A DNA stretch of 33,321 nt. Origin: Thermoplasmata archaeon (GTDB taxonomy: Archaea > Thermoplasmatota > E2 > UBA202 > JdFR-43). The position numbers were made by a program, and so were the translations under genes. The first letter of the stretch is position 1; each line of letters opens with the position of its first letter. The stretch is from the NCBI GenBank assembly GCA_008297865.1, contig VBQI01000008.1, positions 1 to 33,321 of the forward strand, read 5' to 3'. The notes beneath the pieces are model-generated. The model searched no databases. It was not told the DNA's origin and saw nothing but the letters and a program-made list of their open reading frames with translations. Positions 1 through 7,849 of the stretch are shown piece by piece.

Positions 1-73
1 AAGCCATCATTTCTACACCTTCAATTAAAGTTCTTTTTAGTCTCGCTTCTTTTCCGCATATTTCACATTTCAT
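1..73 (-). CDS. MBF1-like transcription factor, N-terminal fragment cut by window edge
   Basis: The ORF track misses this because it runs off the left edge. Read from the ATG at 73 down to base 1, the frame gives about 24 residues beginning MKCEICGKEARLKRT, with a CxxC pair followed by a basic stretch. This resembles the N-terminal zinc ribbon of archaeal multiprotein bridging factor 1, which continues into a Cro-type helix-turn-helix in the family; that part is outside the window. A TATA-like stretch (reverse complement ttcatattg, around 93-101) lies about 24 nt upstream and there is no Shine-Dalgarno sequence, fitting a leaderless transcript. It is divergent from sepF. Another zinc-ribbon protein remains possible because so little is visible. 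Confidence 0.6.
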   Translation of the reverse strand, partial: MKCEICGKEARLKRTLIEGVEMMA

Positions 74-147
74 GTAGCGATATCTTTTTGCACAATATGA
101 ATTTTTGCAAATTTTTGAAAAGTTTTTAAAACAAAATGTATTTCTAA

Positions 148-489
148 ATGATTAAAATGATATTTGGAAAAGGAAGGAAAGAGGAATATATAGATTTGGA
201 GGAATATGGTGGAGAGGCGCAACCAGAAGCAAAGATGTTTGTAAAAGTTGTAGAAATCCAAAAATACGATGATTTAAAGGAATTTATAAGTTATATATAT
301 GAAGGAAATCTCCTTATTTTAGATATTACTCCAATTTCAGTAGATGACATTGAAGTTGAGCGAATAACAAATGAGCTTAAGAGAGTTGTTAAAGATATAA
401 ATGGGGACATTGCTGGCTTAGATAGAAATCATTTTATTGTCACACCATCTGGAGTAAAAATAGATAGGAGAAAAATTAGAAAATTCTAA
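148..489 (+). CDS. sepF: SepF-like cell division protein (FtsZ membrane anchor)
   Basis: This 113-residue protein belongs to the archaeal SepF/DUF552 family. In archaea with FtsZ, SepF tethers FtsZ filaments to the membrane through an N-terminal amphipathic segment. That layout is visible: a short basic and hydrophobic start (MIKMIFGKGRKEE), an acidic linker to about residue 30, then the compact alpha/beta core with VKVVEIQKYDDLKEF and the conserved LLILDITPIS strand, ending in GVKIDRRKIRKF. The ATG at 148 is preferred because a TATA-like tttttaaaa (123-131) lies about 21 nt upstream with no Shine-Dalgarno sequence, fitting a leaderless mRNA. A second in-frame ATG at 157 is possible. Its 3' end overlaps the convergent radical SAM gene by 4 nt. 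Confidence 0.9.
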   Translation: MIKMIFGKGRKEEYIDLEEYGGEAQPEAKMFVKVVEIQKYDDLKEFISYIYEGNLLILDITPISVDDIEVERITNELKRVVKDINGDIAGLDRNHFIVTPSGVKIDRRKIRKF

Positions 490-1454
490 CCCACAAAAAA
501 TTCTTCTATTTCAAGCATATCCCTCCACTCTTCCTTGCAATAACAGTATGTCTCTTTTACCTCTTGCATTAATGAGAAATTTTTGATTATATCAAGCAAA
601 TTTTTATCACATTTTCCACAATTATGAGCCCCTCTTTCCTTTCCTCCTGCAACAACATCACATTTTATTAGTCCATTATATATTTCTCTACTTTCCTTCA
701 AAATTTCAATAACACTCCATAACCAGGGAGGGCGATATAGTCCATGCTTCCATAAAAATTCTACAACTGTCTTTCCATGTATTGCAACAGGATTAAATGA
801 AATTGTATTTGCCATATCCTTCACTTTTTCAACTGTATAGATTGCATCATCAATTGCTTCTTTTTCTGTTAGAAAAGGGGATTTAATCAAAATATAAACT
901 TTTAGCTCTTTTCCGAGCTCTATGACTCTTTCTGCAGATTTTTTCCATTGTTGAAAAGTGAAACCTTTATTTATTGCATATTTCAAAACTTTATCATTTG
1001 CAGATTCAAGACCCATTGCTATTTCAAGTCTTGTCTTTGTTTTTAATTCCTCTAATGCATTGACAAATTCTGGTCTGCTTTCTACAATTATCTTTTTTGC
1101 TTTTTCAAATTTTTTTAGAATAAGAGATTGCAAATCCCGTGGAATCTCCTTTTCATCAAAAAAACTTCCAGATGTAAAAATTTTGACAATAGTTTCATTG
1201 TTATATTCCCTTATTGCTTGGGCTATCTGTTTCTTTATTTCTTCTCTTCCTGCATCATAGCTTTCCTTAAAATACCCACACATTGTGCATCCGCTTTGCT
1301 TTGCCCATCTACAGCCAGAAGTGCGCAGGATGAACACAAAAGCATCTACAATTTTTCCATCAAGAACATCCTTTTCTTTCCATATTCTCGGCTTTTTTAC
1401 TTTTTTTACCTTACCTTTTTTAAAATCTTTAATGAGTTTGTGGAATTCTTTCAT
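486..1454 (-). CDS. Archaeosine biosynthesis radical SAM protein (RaSEA family)
   Basis: A 322-residue radical SAM enzyme. The cluster-binding cysteines are C48, C56 and C59 in GCRWAKQSGCTMCGY, a CX7CX2C arrangement typical of RaSEA rather than the classic CX3CX2C. A C-terminal Cys-rich segment (RGAHNCGKCD) is also characteristic. RaSEA works with ArcS in archaea to convert the preQ0-lysine adduct at tRNA position 15 to archaeosine. The chain is slightly short for the family. The gene follows the DUF47/PiT pair on the same strand with a 4-nt overlap, so it is probably co-transcribed, although no functional link to phosphate uptake is apparent. Family placement is confident; the reaction is inferred from the family. 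Confidence 0.82.
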   Translation of the reverse strand: MKEFHKLIKDFKKGKVKKVKKPRIWKEKDVLDGKIVDAFVFILRTSGCRWAKQSGCTMCGYFKESYDAGREEIKKQIAQAIREYNNETIVKIFTSGSFFDEKEIPRDLQSLILKKFEKAKKIIVESRPEFVNALEELKTKTRLEIAMGLESANDKVLKYAINKGFTFQQWKKSAERVIELGKELKVYILIKSPFLTEKEAIDDAIYTVEKVKDMANTISFNPVAIHGKTVVEFLWKHGLYRPPWLWSVIEILKESREIYNGLIKCDVVAGGKERGAHNCGKCDKNLLDIIKNFSLMQEVKETYCYCKEEWRDMLEIEEFFVG

Positions 1455-2134
1455 TTTGCAATTATAGCGCGGAGCCAGTCGGCAACATTTTCCGCATGGT
1501 CTGCAATGTCATCAATCCAATCAACTATCTTGAGTAAGTGGTATTCATCCATTGGAGAGAGTTTTTCTTCGAGCTTGTAAATTTTTTCAGTTATTCTATA
1601 ACGAATTTGGTCTGCTTCCCATTCTTTTTTATGCACATTATGAATATATCTTTTTGATTCTTCCCTTTCTTTTCCTGCAAAACTTGTTTCTATTAAGTCG
1701 CGAACATTCTCAACAGCTTTTTCCATTTCCTCTACTGTTTCTGCAACTTTATTCATATGTCGTTTAAAATCTTCTTTTAACTCATCTGGTATAGGGGTGT
1801 GGCGCAAATCCAAAAGCTGGGCAAGATTTTCTGCATGGTCGAGTATTGCATCTTCTTCACGCAACACCCATAGGAAATATCTTTTGTCTACAGGCATAAG
1901 AATCGAGCGGGGCAAATGAGCTCGAATATTTCCTTTTATTAAATCAGCTTCATGCTCCAATTCTGAAACTTTTTCTGTAATCTTATGGAAGTTCTCATAA
2001 TCACCATCTATATACCTTAGCACGCCATCCCTAAGTAATGAAATGCACTCCCTAACTTTACTCATATGCTCAAATAGCCCAGCAAATGGCGACTTTTTCC
2101 TGTATGTATCTCCAACTGGTGCTCTAAATGGCAT
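1451..2134 (-). CDS. DUF47 / PhoU-like phosphate transport regulator
   Basis: This 227-residue, almost entirely helical protein belongs to the DUF47 family of distant PhoU homologues. Repeated acidic-rich helices are visible (SELEHEADLIKG, REEDAILDHAENLAQLL, VDWIDDIADHAENVADWL), matching the metal-binding E/DxxxD-type motifs of PhoU three-helix bundles. It ends in a short hydrophobic tail. Such proteins are typically encoded next to PiT transporters and are thought to control their activity. Here its start overlaps the stop of the upstream PiT gene by one base (2134), so the two form a translationally coupled pair. Length is normal for the family. Confidence 0.88.
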   Translation of the reverse strand: MPFRAPVGDTYRKKSPFAGLFEHMSKVRECISLLRDGVLRYIDGDYENFHKITEKVSELEHEADLIKGNIRAHLPRSILMPVDKRYFLWVLREEDAILDHAENLAQLLDLRHTPIPDELKEDFKRHMNKVAETVEEMEKAVENVRDLIETSFAGKEREESKRYIHNVHKKEWEADQIRYRITEKIYKLEEKLSPMDEYHLLKIVDWIDDIADHAENVADWLRAIIAK

Positions 2135-3354
2135 TAAAATAATATTGTCAACCCCCTATAAATCAATATCGATAAAATTGCAGTTGCAGGTAGGGTGAGA
2201 AGCCATGAATAAACTATCTTTTTAATAATGGATAAATCAACAGCATCCAAACCTCTAGCGAGTCCAACACCTATGACAGCTCCCACTACAGTATGCGTCG
2301 TTGAGATAGGCATTCCAAGTTTGGAGGCAACAAGCACTACAGTTGCAGCTGAAAAATCTATTGCAAATCCCCTTGTGTTAGTCAAAGCAGTTATTTTTCC
2401 CCCTACAGTCCTTATAACTTTGTATCCCCATGTCACAATACCTATTGCTATTCCCATGCCTCCTAAGGCAAGCAGATACATAGGGTCAATGTTCATTTGG
2501 AGGGCAATAACTAAAACGACAGCTACTGGGGCAATTGCATTTGCAACATCATTTGCTCCATGAGAAAATGCAACATAGCACGAGGTCATTACTTGTAAAC
2601 GGCGAAAAAGCCCTTCTACAATATCATAGCCTCTTCCTGCCACCTTGCGTAGAAGGAGGAATCCAAAAATTGATGCGATAAAGGCTATGAGAAGAGAAAG
2701 AAGAATATATTCTTTCAAATCATATTCAAGTAGTTCCCCAACCCTTGTTTTCATAAAAATTGAAAGAAAAATGATAAAGATGGTTAAGCCAATGAATAAT
2801 GGTCCGACTTTCTTTGCACTTTTTACTGGCTCTTTTTTTGCAAGAACAAAATAAGCAATTATCTTAAACATTATAAAAGCCATAATTCCACCAACGATGG
2901 GTGAAAGAACCCATGATGAAGCTATTTGACCAACGGTACCCCATTTTACGAATGATAATCCTCCTTGAATAAGTCCAAAACCTATAACCCCGCCTATTAC
3001 ACCATGGGTTGTAGAAACTGGCAATTCCTTCCATGTAGCGATAGTTACGAAAATTCCAGCAGCAAGCAAGGCAGACAAAAAGCCGAGCGCAACCAAATGT
3101 TCATCCATAATTAAATTTCCTCCTGCATCGTAAGCCTTTACAATTCCTCCTTTTATTGTATCTGTAACATGCTTTCCAACGAGCACCGCCCCCAAAAAGT
3201 TAAGGACAGAAGCAATGATTAAAGCCTGTCTTAATGTTATTGCCTTCGCTCCTACAGCAGTTGACATTGAATTTGCAACGTCATTTGCCCCTATGCTCCA
3301 TGCCATATATAAGCCAGCAAAGATGGCAATAGCAACAAGTAAAATAGCAAGCAT
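2134..3354 (-). CDS. pit: PiT-family inorganic phosphate transporter
   Basis: A 406-residue integral membrane protein of the PiT family, which imports phosphate using an H+ or Na+ gradient. Both family signature repeats are present: GANDVANSMSTAVGA near the N-terminus and HGANDVANAIAPVA in the second half, each paired with a PxSTTH motif (PVSTTHGVIGG and PISTTHTVVGA). This reflects the internal duplication of the family. About ten hydrophobic segments flank a short cytoplasmic KKEPVKSAKK loop. It is the first gene of a minus-strand group with the DUF47 regulator and RaSEA. The divergent RAM-domain gene starts 51 nt away, and the two share an AT-rich promoter core. Confidence 0.93.
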   Translation of the reverse strand: MLAILLVAIAIFAGLYMAWSIGANDVANSMSTAVGAKAITLRQALIIASVLNFLGAVLVGKHVTDTIKGGIVKAYDAGGNLIMDEHLVALGFLSALLAAGIFVTIATWKELPVSTTHGVIGGVIGFGLIQGGLSFVKWGTVGQIASSWVLSPIVGGIMAFIMFKIIAYFVLAKKEPVKSAKKVGPLFIGLTIFIIFLSIFMKTRVGELLEYDLKEYILLSLLIAFIASIFGFLLLRKVAGRGYDIVEGLFRRLQVMTSCYVAFSHGANDVANAIAPVAVVLVIALQMNIDPMYLLALGGMGIAIGIVTWGYKVIRTVGGKITALTNTRGFAIDFSAATVVLVASKLGMPISTTHTVVGAVIGVGLARGLDAVDLSIIKKIVYSWLLTLPATAILSILIYRGLTILF

Positions 3355-3376
3355 GGTAGGTAAATATTCATAAAAA

Positions 3377-3385
3377 TTTATATTT
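3377..3385. promoter_or_regulatory. Shared TATA-like core between divergent pit and RAM-domain genes
   Basis: The AT-only stretch tttatattt lies about 25 nt before the plus-strand ATG at 3406 and about 27 nt before the minus-strand ATG at 3354. Neither start has a Shine-Dalgarno sequence, so both transcripts are probably leaderless. One core could serve both directions; this is inferred from spacing only. Confidence 0.45.
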
Positions 3386-3405
3386 TCCTGCCAAATTCTT
3401 TTATA

Positions 3406-3645
3406 ATGATTAAAGCATACATTCTCATTCTTACATATGTTGGAAATTTGAAAGCTGTGCTTGAGGAAATGAGGAAGCTTAGCAACATAGAAAGCATTGC
3501 AGTCGTTGCCGGTGACTATGACATAATTGTAAAAGCAAGTGTAAACAGCTTAGAAGAGCTTATGGAACTAACAGATAAAATACATGCAATTAAAGGGGTT
3601 AAAAGAACGAATACACAGGTTATAGAAAAAGAGATAGAGACATGA
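3406..3645 (+). CDS. Stand-alone Lrp/AsnC ligand-binding (RAM) domain protein
   Basis: A 79-residue protein consisting only of the Lrp/AsnC C-terminal effector and dimerisation fold (RAM or ACT-like, beta-alpha-beta-beta-alpha-beta). The diagnostic core is VVAGDYDIIVKASVNSLEEL followed by IKGVKRTNTQVIEK. There is no helix-turn-helix, so it cannot bind DNA in the usual Lrp way. Stand-alone RAM proteins are common in archaea, assemble into ring-like oligomers and bind amino acids. The stop codon overlaps the start of the next gene (ATGA at 3642), which carries a related RAM domain at the end of a membrane transporter, so the two domains may associate. Leaderless start: TATA-like core about 25 nt upstream. 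Confidence 0.88.
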   Translation: MIKAYILILTYVGNLKAVLEEMRKLSNIESIAVVAGDYDIIVKASVNSLEELMELTDKIHAIKGVKRTNTQVIEKEIET

Positions 3646-4862
3646 GGATAAGAAAAAAGAGTTTATTCTATCTACTTGCAATTTTGTCCTCATTGATAGC
3701 CGCGGGTGTAACTTCAATAGACACATATATATCTATAAAATATAAAATAAATCCATGGACATTATGTCTTGCTATTTTCATAGCTGGGATGATAATAACT
3801 CTTTTATTATGCATTTTTTTATCCATTCCTATAGGAAAGAAAGCAATAGGGACAAGAATAGATCCTTCTTTTTATAGGATAAGGTTGCTAAGGAAAGAAG
3901 AATTACCATATCATATATTGGCTGGTATAGGAAATGCTGTTGCAACCATAGCCTATTTCTTCATAATATCAATTTATAAAGATCCGTCTGCCACCATTTC
4001 CTTTTTCCAGGTTGTTATCTTATATTTACTCCTCACTGAATCAATAGCAGAGAAAAATGCTCCCACGCTTGCGGAGGTAGAGTCTTCAGTGATAGTAACA
4101 TTTGGTGCAATAATGGCTTCTTTTTCCCTACAAGGGGAAATTAATTTTTTGGGCTTGCTTATTGTTTTTGCTATCCTAAACCCTGCATGGGTTCTGTTTT
4201 CAATATATCAAAGAAGGCTTAAATTGATGAAAATAAATGGAAGACATAATGACGCAATCAATATTAGATTCTGGAATCTCTTATTTACGACTCTCTTTAC
4301 ATCGCTTCTTGTTTATTTCATTGATGCAAAAAGATTTTTTGAAGTGGCTGTAGTAATGAAATATTGGCAAATATTTTTCCTTTCAATGGGAGTAACGTTC
4401 TTTTCATACATCCTTTATATCAGAGCTTTGGGGCTGGGCAAAGCAAGCGTTACCCAAGCAGTAAAATCCTCTACCATAATATTTTCAATTCCCTTCTCCA
4501 TTCTTCTTTCTAAATTTGTCCACATATCCTTATATGAATCTCCACAACAGCTTGTGATAAAAACAATGGGCATAATACTTGTTGTTATGGGGGTAATATC
4601 TTTTGCACTTACAGAAGTAAAGGCATATATTTTTATGAAGGCAAGCACTGGCTATTCAATAGATGAGTTAATGAGAAAGATATGGAAAATAAAGGGTATA
4701 ACAAGCGTTGCTACTGTTGCTGGAAAATATGATATAATTGCAAAAGCCAGAATAAGAACCTTAGGCAAGGGATATGAGCGAATTATAAGAGAATTAGAGG
4801 GGATAAAAGGAATAGAAAGATTTGAATGGCAATCCATATTAAAAGAATGGGAGGAAGTATAA
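3642..4862 (+). CDS. EamA/DMT-type membrane transporter fused to a C-terminal RAM domain
   Basis: Residues 1 to about 325 form a polytopic membrane protein with roughly ten hydrophobic segments in the manner of the drug/metabolite transporter (EamA) superfamily, many members of which export amino acids or metabolites. Typical features are SPDxSAT-like KDPSATISFFQ in the first half and GLGKASVTQAVKSST in the second. From about residue 332 the chain becomes soluble and matches a Lrp-type RAM domain: SIDELMRKIWKIKGI, then TVAGKYDIIAKARIRTLGKG and GIKGIERFEWQ. This parallels the gene immediately upstream. A plausible reading is a transporter gated by a bound amino acid through its cytosolic domain. 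That is inference; the substrate is unknown. ATGA overlap upstream and a one-base overlap downstream show tight co-translation. Confidence 0.78.
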   Translation: MRIRKKSLFYLLAILSSLIAAGVTSIDTYISIKYKINPWTLCLAIFIAGMIITLLLCIFLSIPIGKKAIGTRIDPSFYRIRLLRKEELPYHILAGIGNAVATIAYFFIISIYKDPSATISFFQVVILYLLLTESIAEKNAPTLAEVESSVIVTFGAIMASFSLQGEINFLGLLIVFAILNPAWVLFSIYQRRLKLMKINGRHNDAINIRFWNLLFTTLFTSLLVYFIDAKRFFEVAVVMKYWQIFFLSMGVTFFSYILYIRALGLGKASVTQAVKSSTIIFSIPFSILLSKFVHISLYESPQQLVIKTMGIILVVMGVISFALTEVKAYIFMKASTGYSIDELMRKIWKIKGITSVATVAGKYDIIAKARIRTLGKGYERIIRELEGIKGIERFEWQSILKEWEEV

Positions 4863-5605
4863 TGAAAGTTGGAATTATCGGGGGCACAGGTTTATATGAA
4901 ATGGAAGGAGAGGCAATTGTTGTTGAAACTAATTATGGCGACGTTGAAATGATATTTTTTGAAAAACACGACAGGCAAATCTTTTTCATTCCAAGACATG
5001 GGAAGAAGCATAAGCCTGCCCATAGCGTAAATTATTTTGCTAATATAGAGGCAATGAAAAATGCTGGTGTGGAAGCGATAATTGCAACAAGCACAGTTGG
5101 TTCAATGAAGAAAGAAATAAAGCCTGGAAGCATCTTCATTCCAAATGATTTTATTGATTTTACAAGGCGTAAAACAACTTTTTTTGATGATGAAGCAGTC
5201 CATATTGACATGAGTCAGCCTTTCTGTCCTATCATAAGAAAAATTTTGTTTGAAGAAGCAAGGAAGCAGAGCATTGCTCATGAAGGGGTTTATGTTGTAA
5301 CTCAGGGACCAAGATTAGAAACAAAAGCAGAAATCTCCATGCTCAGAAATTTTGCAGACGTCGTTGGGATGACCTTATTTCCAGAGATAGTGCTGGCGAG
5401 AGAAAAAGGAATTTGCTATGCCTCCTTATGCATTGTTTCAAATTTTGCTGCAGGATTGCAGGAAAAACTGGATATAGAAGAAATTAAAAGAATATATGAA
5501 AATAAGAAACGTGTGGTGCTCTCAATTATTGATGGATGTATAAAAAGATTGCCAGAAGAAAGGAAATGTGATTGTAAAAATGCAGCTGATAAAGGGAGAA
5601 TATAA
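4862..5605 (+). CDS. mtnP: S-methyl-5'-thioadenosine / thioinosine phosphorylase family
   Basis: A 247-residue trimeric-type purine nucleoside phosphorylase. The start at 4862 is chosen over the track's 4826 because GIIGGTGLYEME is the family N-terminus, GGGAGG lies 7 nt upstream, and the upstream stop overlaps by one base. Phosphate-site elements are visible: GGTG, FIPRHGKKHKPAHSVNY and ATSTVGS. The base-recognition segment reads SNFAAG with Asn at position 194. True MTA phosphorylases have Asp here (TDYDCW in the human enzyme), whereas 6-oxopurine phosphorylases have Asn. The enzyme may therefore prefer methylthioinosine or guanosine/inosine, as in Methanocaldococcus, where MTA is first deaminated. 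This is inference. The Cys-containing tail overlaps the next gene by 38 nt. Confidence 0.88.
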   Translation: MKVGIIGGTGLYEMEGEAIVVETNYGDVEMIFFEKHDRQIFFIPRHGKKHKPAHSVNYFANIEAMKNAGVEAIIATSTVGSMKKEIKPGSIFIPNDFIDFTRRKTTFFDDEAVHIDMSQPFCPIIRKILFEEARKQSIAHEGVYVVTQGPRLETKAEISMLRNFADVVGMTLFPEIVLAREKGICYASLCIVSNFAAGLQEKLDIEEIKRIYENKKRVVLSIIDGCIKRLPEERKCDCKNAADKGRI

Positions 5606-6107
5606 TATTGAAGAGCTCATTAAATTTGTTCATTCTATCTACTTAGCTACAAACGGAGCCTATCCTCTTCTTGAATGGGTTGATGAAAAACCATCGCCAA
5701 ATGACTTTAAAACTTTTGAAAAAATCTATGCTCCTTTTCTAAAGGAAAGGCTAGAAAAAGAATTTGATGAAATCTATATATGGAGAAGTAAAGAAATTAT
5801 AGGAACAGGAGCCTTAGTTTATAAATTTGAAGGAAAGGATATTCCATGGATTCCTTCATTGCCAAGTAAAGCCGGTTTCATAGAATTTTTAATGGTTTCT
5901 CCACAGCATCAAGGAAAAGGATATGGAAAAAAATTCTTGTTCTTTTTGATTCACCGTCTTCATCAATTAGCAAAAGATGCATATGTCGTAACATCTCCTT
6001 TTATAGATGCATACTTCTTTTATAAAAAAAATGGATTTAAAGATGTTTTAAGATATGAAAAATTTGTTTTAATGAAATATGAAGGCTTACATACTCAAAA
6101 CTTTTAA
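5568..6107 (+). CDS. GNAT-family N-acetyltransferase
   Basis: A 179-residue GNAT acetyltransferase. The acetyl-CoA pyrophosphate loop is clear in EFLMVSPQHQGKGYGKKFL (a V-x3-Q-x-G-x-G/Y-G pattern), followed by the C-terminal YFFYKKNGFKDV segment that packs against CoA in the family. The track start at 5568 is a GTG overlapping the preceding gene by 38 nt. The ATG at 5580 (MQLIKGEYN) is an alternative and would shorten the overlap. The acceptor substrate cannot be deduced. It sits in the same co-directional run as the phosphorylase and the thiamine-binding protein. Confidence 0.85.
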   Translation: MIVKMQLIKGEYNIEELIKFVHSIYLATNGAYPLLEWVDEKPSPNDFKTFEKIYAPFLKERLEKEFDEIYIWRSKEIIGTGALVYKFEGKDIPWIPSLPSKAGFIEFLMVSPQHQGKGYGKKFLFFLIHRLHQLAKDAYVVTSPFIDAYFFYKKNGFKDVLRYEKFVLMKYEGLHTQNF

Positions 6108-6129
6108 AGGCTGTGATATTTTACTTCAT

Positions 6130-6417
6130 ATGATTATTGCTGAACTGGCTATATTTCCTACATCTGAAGGAGTATCTGTAAGCAAATATGTTAAGAAAGC
6201 ATTGGAAGAGATAGAGAAATCTGGACTAAAGCATGAAACAGGAGCTATGTCTACAACCATAGAAGCAAAAAGCCTAAATGAAATTTTTGAGGTGATTAAA
6301 AGGGCACATGAAGCAATTGTTGGCATGGGAGCAAAGCGAATTCACATTGATTTGCGCATCGACCATAGGCTTGATAAAGAAGCGACAATTGAATCAAAGA
6401 AGAGGGCGGTTCAATGA
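6130..6417 (+). CDS. MTH1187-family thiamine-binding protein
   Basis: A 95-residue member of the MTH1187/YkoF family (Thiamine_BP), small ferredoxin-like-fold proteins that bind thiamine and related ligands. The core is visible: IIAELAIFPTSEG at the start, HETGAMSTTIEA in the middle and the acidic RIHIDLRIDHR strand near the end. The track ORF begins at 6079, but the extra 17 residues lie outside the family and overlap the previous gene. MIIAEL at 6130 matches the conserved N-terminus, so I place the start there. Its stop overlaps the rfcS start in an ATGA. The physiological role in thiamine handling is uncertain for the whole family. Confidence 0.87.
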   Translation: MIIAELAIFPTSEGVSVSKYVKKALEEIEKSGLKHETGAMSTTIEAKSLNEIFEVIKRAHEAIVGMGAKRIHIDLRIDHRLDKEATIESKKRAVQ

Positions 6418-7364
6418 TTGAGATATGGACAGAAAAATATCGTCCATCGAAGCTTGATGAGGTTATAGGACAAGAGCATATTGTAAAAAGTCTTAAGGCT
6501 TATGTAAAATCTGGGAATATACCTCATTTGCTTTTCGCCGGCCCCGCTGGAACAGGGAAAACAACTTGTGCCATCGCTTTGGCTAAGGAATTCTATGGTG
6601 ATGCATGGAGGGAAAATTTTGAAGAGTTGAATGCAAGCGATGAACGTGGCTTAGACGTTGTTAGAGGGAGAATAAAAAATTTTGCAAGAACAGCTCCTCT
6701 TGGGAGGGCACCCTTCAAAATCATATTTCTTGATGAGGCAGATGCTCTTACTCCAGATGCACAGGCAGCTTTAAGAAGAACAATGGAAAGATATACTGCA
6801 ACATGTAGATTTATTTTATCATGTAATTATAGTAGTAAAATTATAGAGCCGATTCAATCAAGATGCGTCGTTTTTCGTTTCTCGTCAATAAACGATAGGG
6901 ATATGGAAAAGTATTTGCAAAAAATAGCAGAGAAGGAGGGAATTGAAATAACGGAGGAAGGAATGAAATCACTGATATATGTGGCACGTGGTGACATGCG
7001 CAGGGCAATTAATTCATTGCAGGTGGCTGCGAGCATTTCAAATCGCATAGACGCAGACACTGTATATAGAGTTGCTTCTGTAGCACGTCCTGAATTGGCC
7101 AAAGCATTACTTGAAACAGCTTTGAGAGGAGATTTCTTGAAGGCGAGAGAAATGCTTGATAAAATGTTTATTGAAGAAGGACTTTCTGGAGAAGATATTA
7201 TTAAAGGATTGCACGGTGCAATTTTCGACGTTTCATTGCATGAAAGGAAGAAAGCAGAAATAATAGATAGAATGGGAGAAGTGGAATTTAGAATAGTTGA
7301 AGGAAGCAATGAACGCATACAGCTTGAAGCTTTATTGGCATATTTAGCATCGATAGAAAAATAA
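6414..7364 (+). CDS. rfcS: Replication factor C small subunit (clamp loader)
   Basis: A 316-residue AAA+ clamp-loader subunit that, with RfcL, opens and loads the PCNA ring at primer-template junctions. Landmarks are the N-terminal WTEKYRP motif, Walker A GPAGTGKT (43-50), Walker B IFLDEADAL (about 104-112), sensor 1 in FILSCNYSSKI and the SRC arginine-finger motif at 149-151. The C-terminal collar helices follow. Length fits an intein-free archaeal RfcS. The start is coupled to the preceding gene by ATGA. No adjacent rfcL is seen in the window. Confidence 0.96.
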   Translation: MIEIWTEKYRPSKLDEVIGQEHIVKSLKAYVKSGNIPHLLFAGPAGTGKTTCAIALAKEFYGDAWRENFEELNASDERGLDVVRGRIKNFARTAPLGRAPFKIIFLDEADALTPDAQAALRRTMERYTATCRFILSCNYSSKIIEPIQSRCVVFRFSSINDRDMEKYLQKIAEKEGIEITEEGMKSLIYVARGDMRRAINSLQVAASISNRIDADTVYRVASVARPELAKALLETALRGDFLKAREMLDKMFIEEGLSGEDIIKGLHGAIFDVSLHERKKAEIIDRMGEVEFRIVEGSNERIQLEALLAYLASIEK

Positions 7365-7384
7365 TAAATCCAGCTATTTATAAC

Positions 7385-7849
7385 ATGGAAGATGAAACAG
7401 TTTGTGTTTATGAAGAGGAGTATGAATATGGAAGCATAACTTGTCCTTTGCATCTTTCATCAACTTTTCTGTTAAATGATGAGAAATATAAAAAAATGAA
7501 GGAGGGCAAAGCAAGAGAGGATTTCATTTACTCTCGCCTTTCTAATCCAACTGTAAAAGCCTTGAAAAAGAAATTTGCAATACTTGAAAAAGCCGATGAT
7601 TCACTCGCTTTTTCTTCAGGAATGTCAGCTATAGCAACGACTCTTCTTACCTTTCTTCGTCCAAAAGATGAATTGATTACTTCCATAGATTTATACGGTG
7701 GAACTTACAGATTCATAGAGGATGAGTTGAAAATGCTCGGTATAAAAGTTAGATACGTAGACTGTACGTCCCTGGAAGAAATAAGAAATGCTATAACAGA
7801 AAGAACGAAAATGATATTTTTTGAAACAATAACAAAATCCAATGCTTAA
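7385..7849 (+). CDS. Cystathionine gamma-synthase/lyase-family PLP enzyme, N-terminal part (frameshifted)
   Basis: This is the first part of a Cys/Met-metabolism PLP enzyme (fold type I). Recognisable pieces are GSITCPLHLSSTF, FIYSRLSNPTVKALKKK, and LAFSSGMSAIATTL, where the family binds the PLP phosphate, then SIDLYGGTYR. The frame closes after FFETITKSNA. The downstream frame resumes with NPMLKVVD, so the normal ET-x-TNPMLKVVD motif is restored by removing one A from the AAAA run at 7834-7837. With the indels corrected, the gene spans 7385-8527, giving 380 residues, the normal size. The enzyme would interconvert cystathionine, homocysteine, cysteine or methionine; the precise reaction is not resolvable. 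It starts 20 nt after rfcS. Confidence 0.85.
   Translation: MEDETVCVYEEEYEYGSITCPLHLSSTFLLNDEKYKKMKEGKAREDFIYSRLSNPTVKALKKKFAILEKADDSLAFSSGMSAIATTLLTFLRPKDELITSIDLYGGTYRFIEDELKMLGIKVRYVDCTSLEEIRNAITERTKMIFFETITKSNA

Noticed and set aside
958-1580. Plus-strand ORFs at 958, 1128 and 1285
   Set aside because: They lie antisense to the well-supported RaSEA and DUF47 genes and have compositionally odd, Ser/Phe-rich translations with no domain.
6854-7453. Minus-strand 199-residue ORF
   Set aside because: It is a shadow of rfcS, with Ser/Ile-rich low-complexity composition and no motif.
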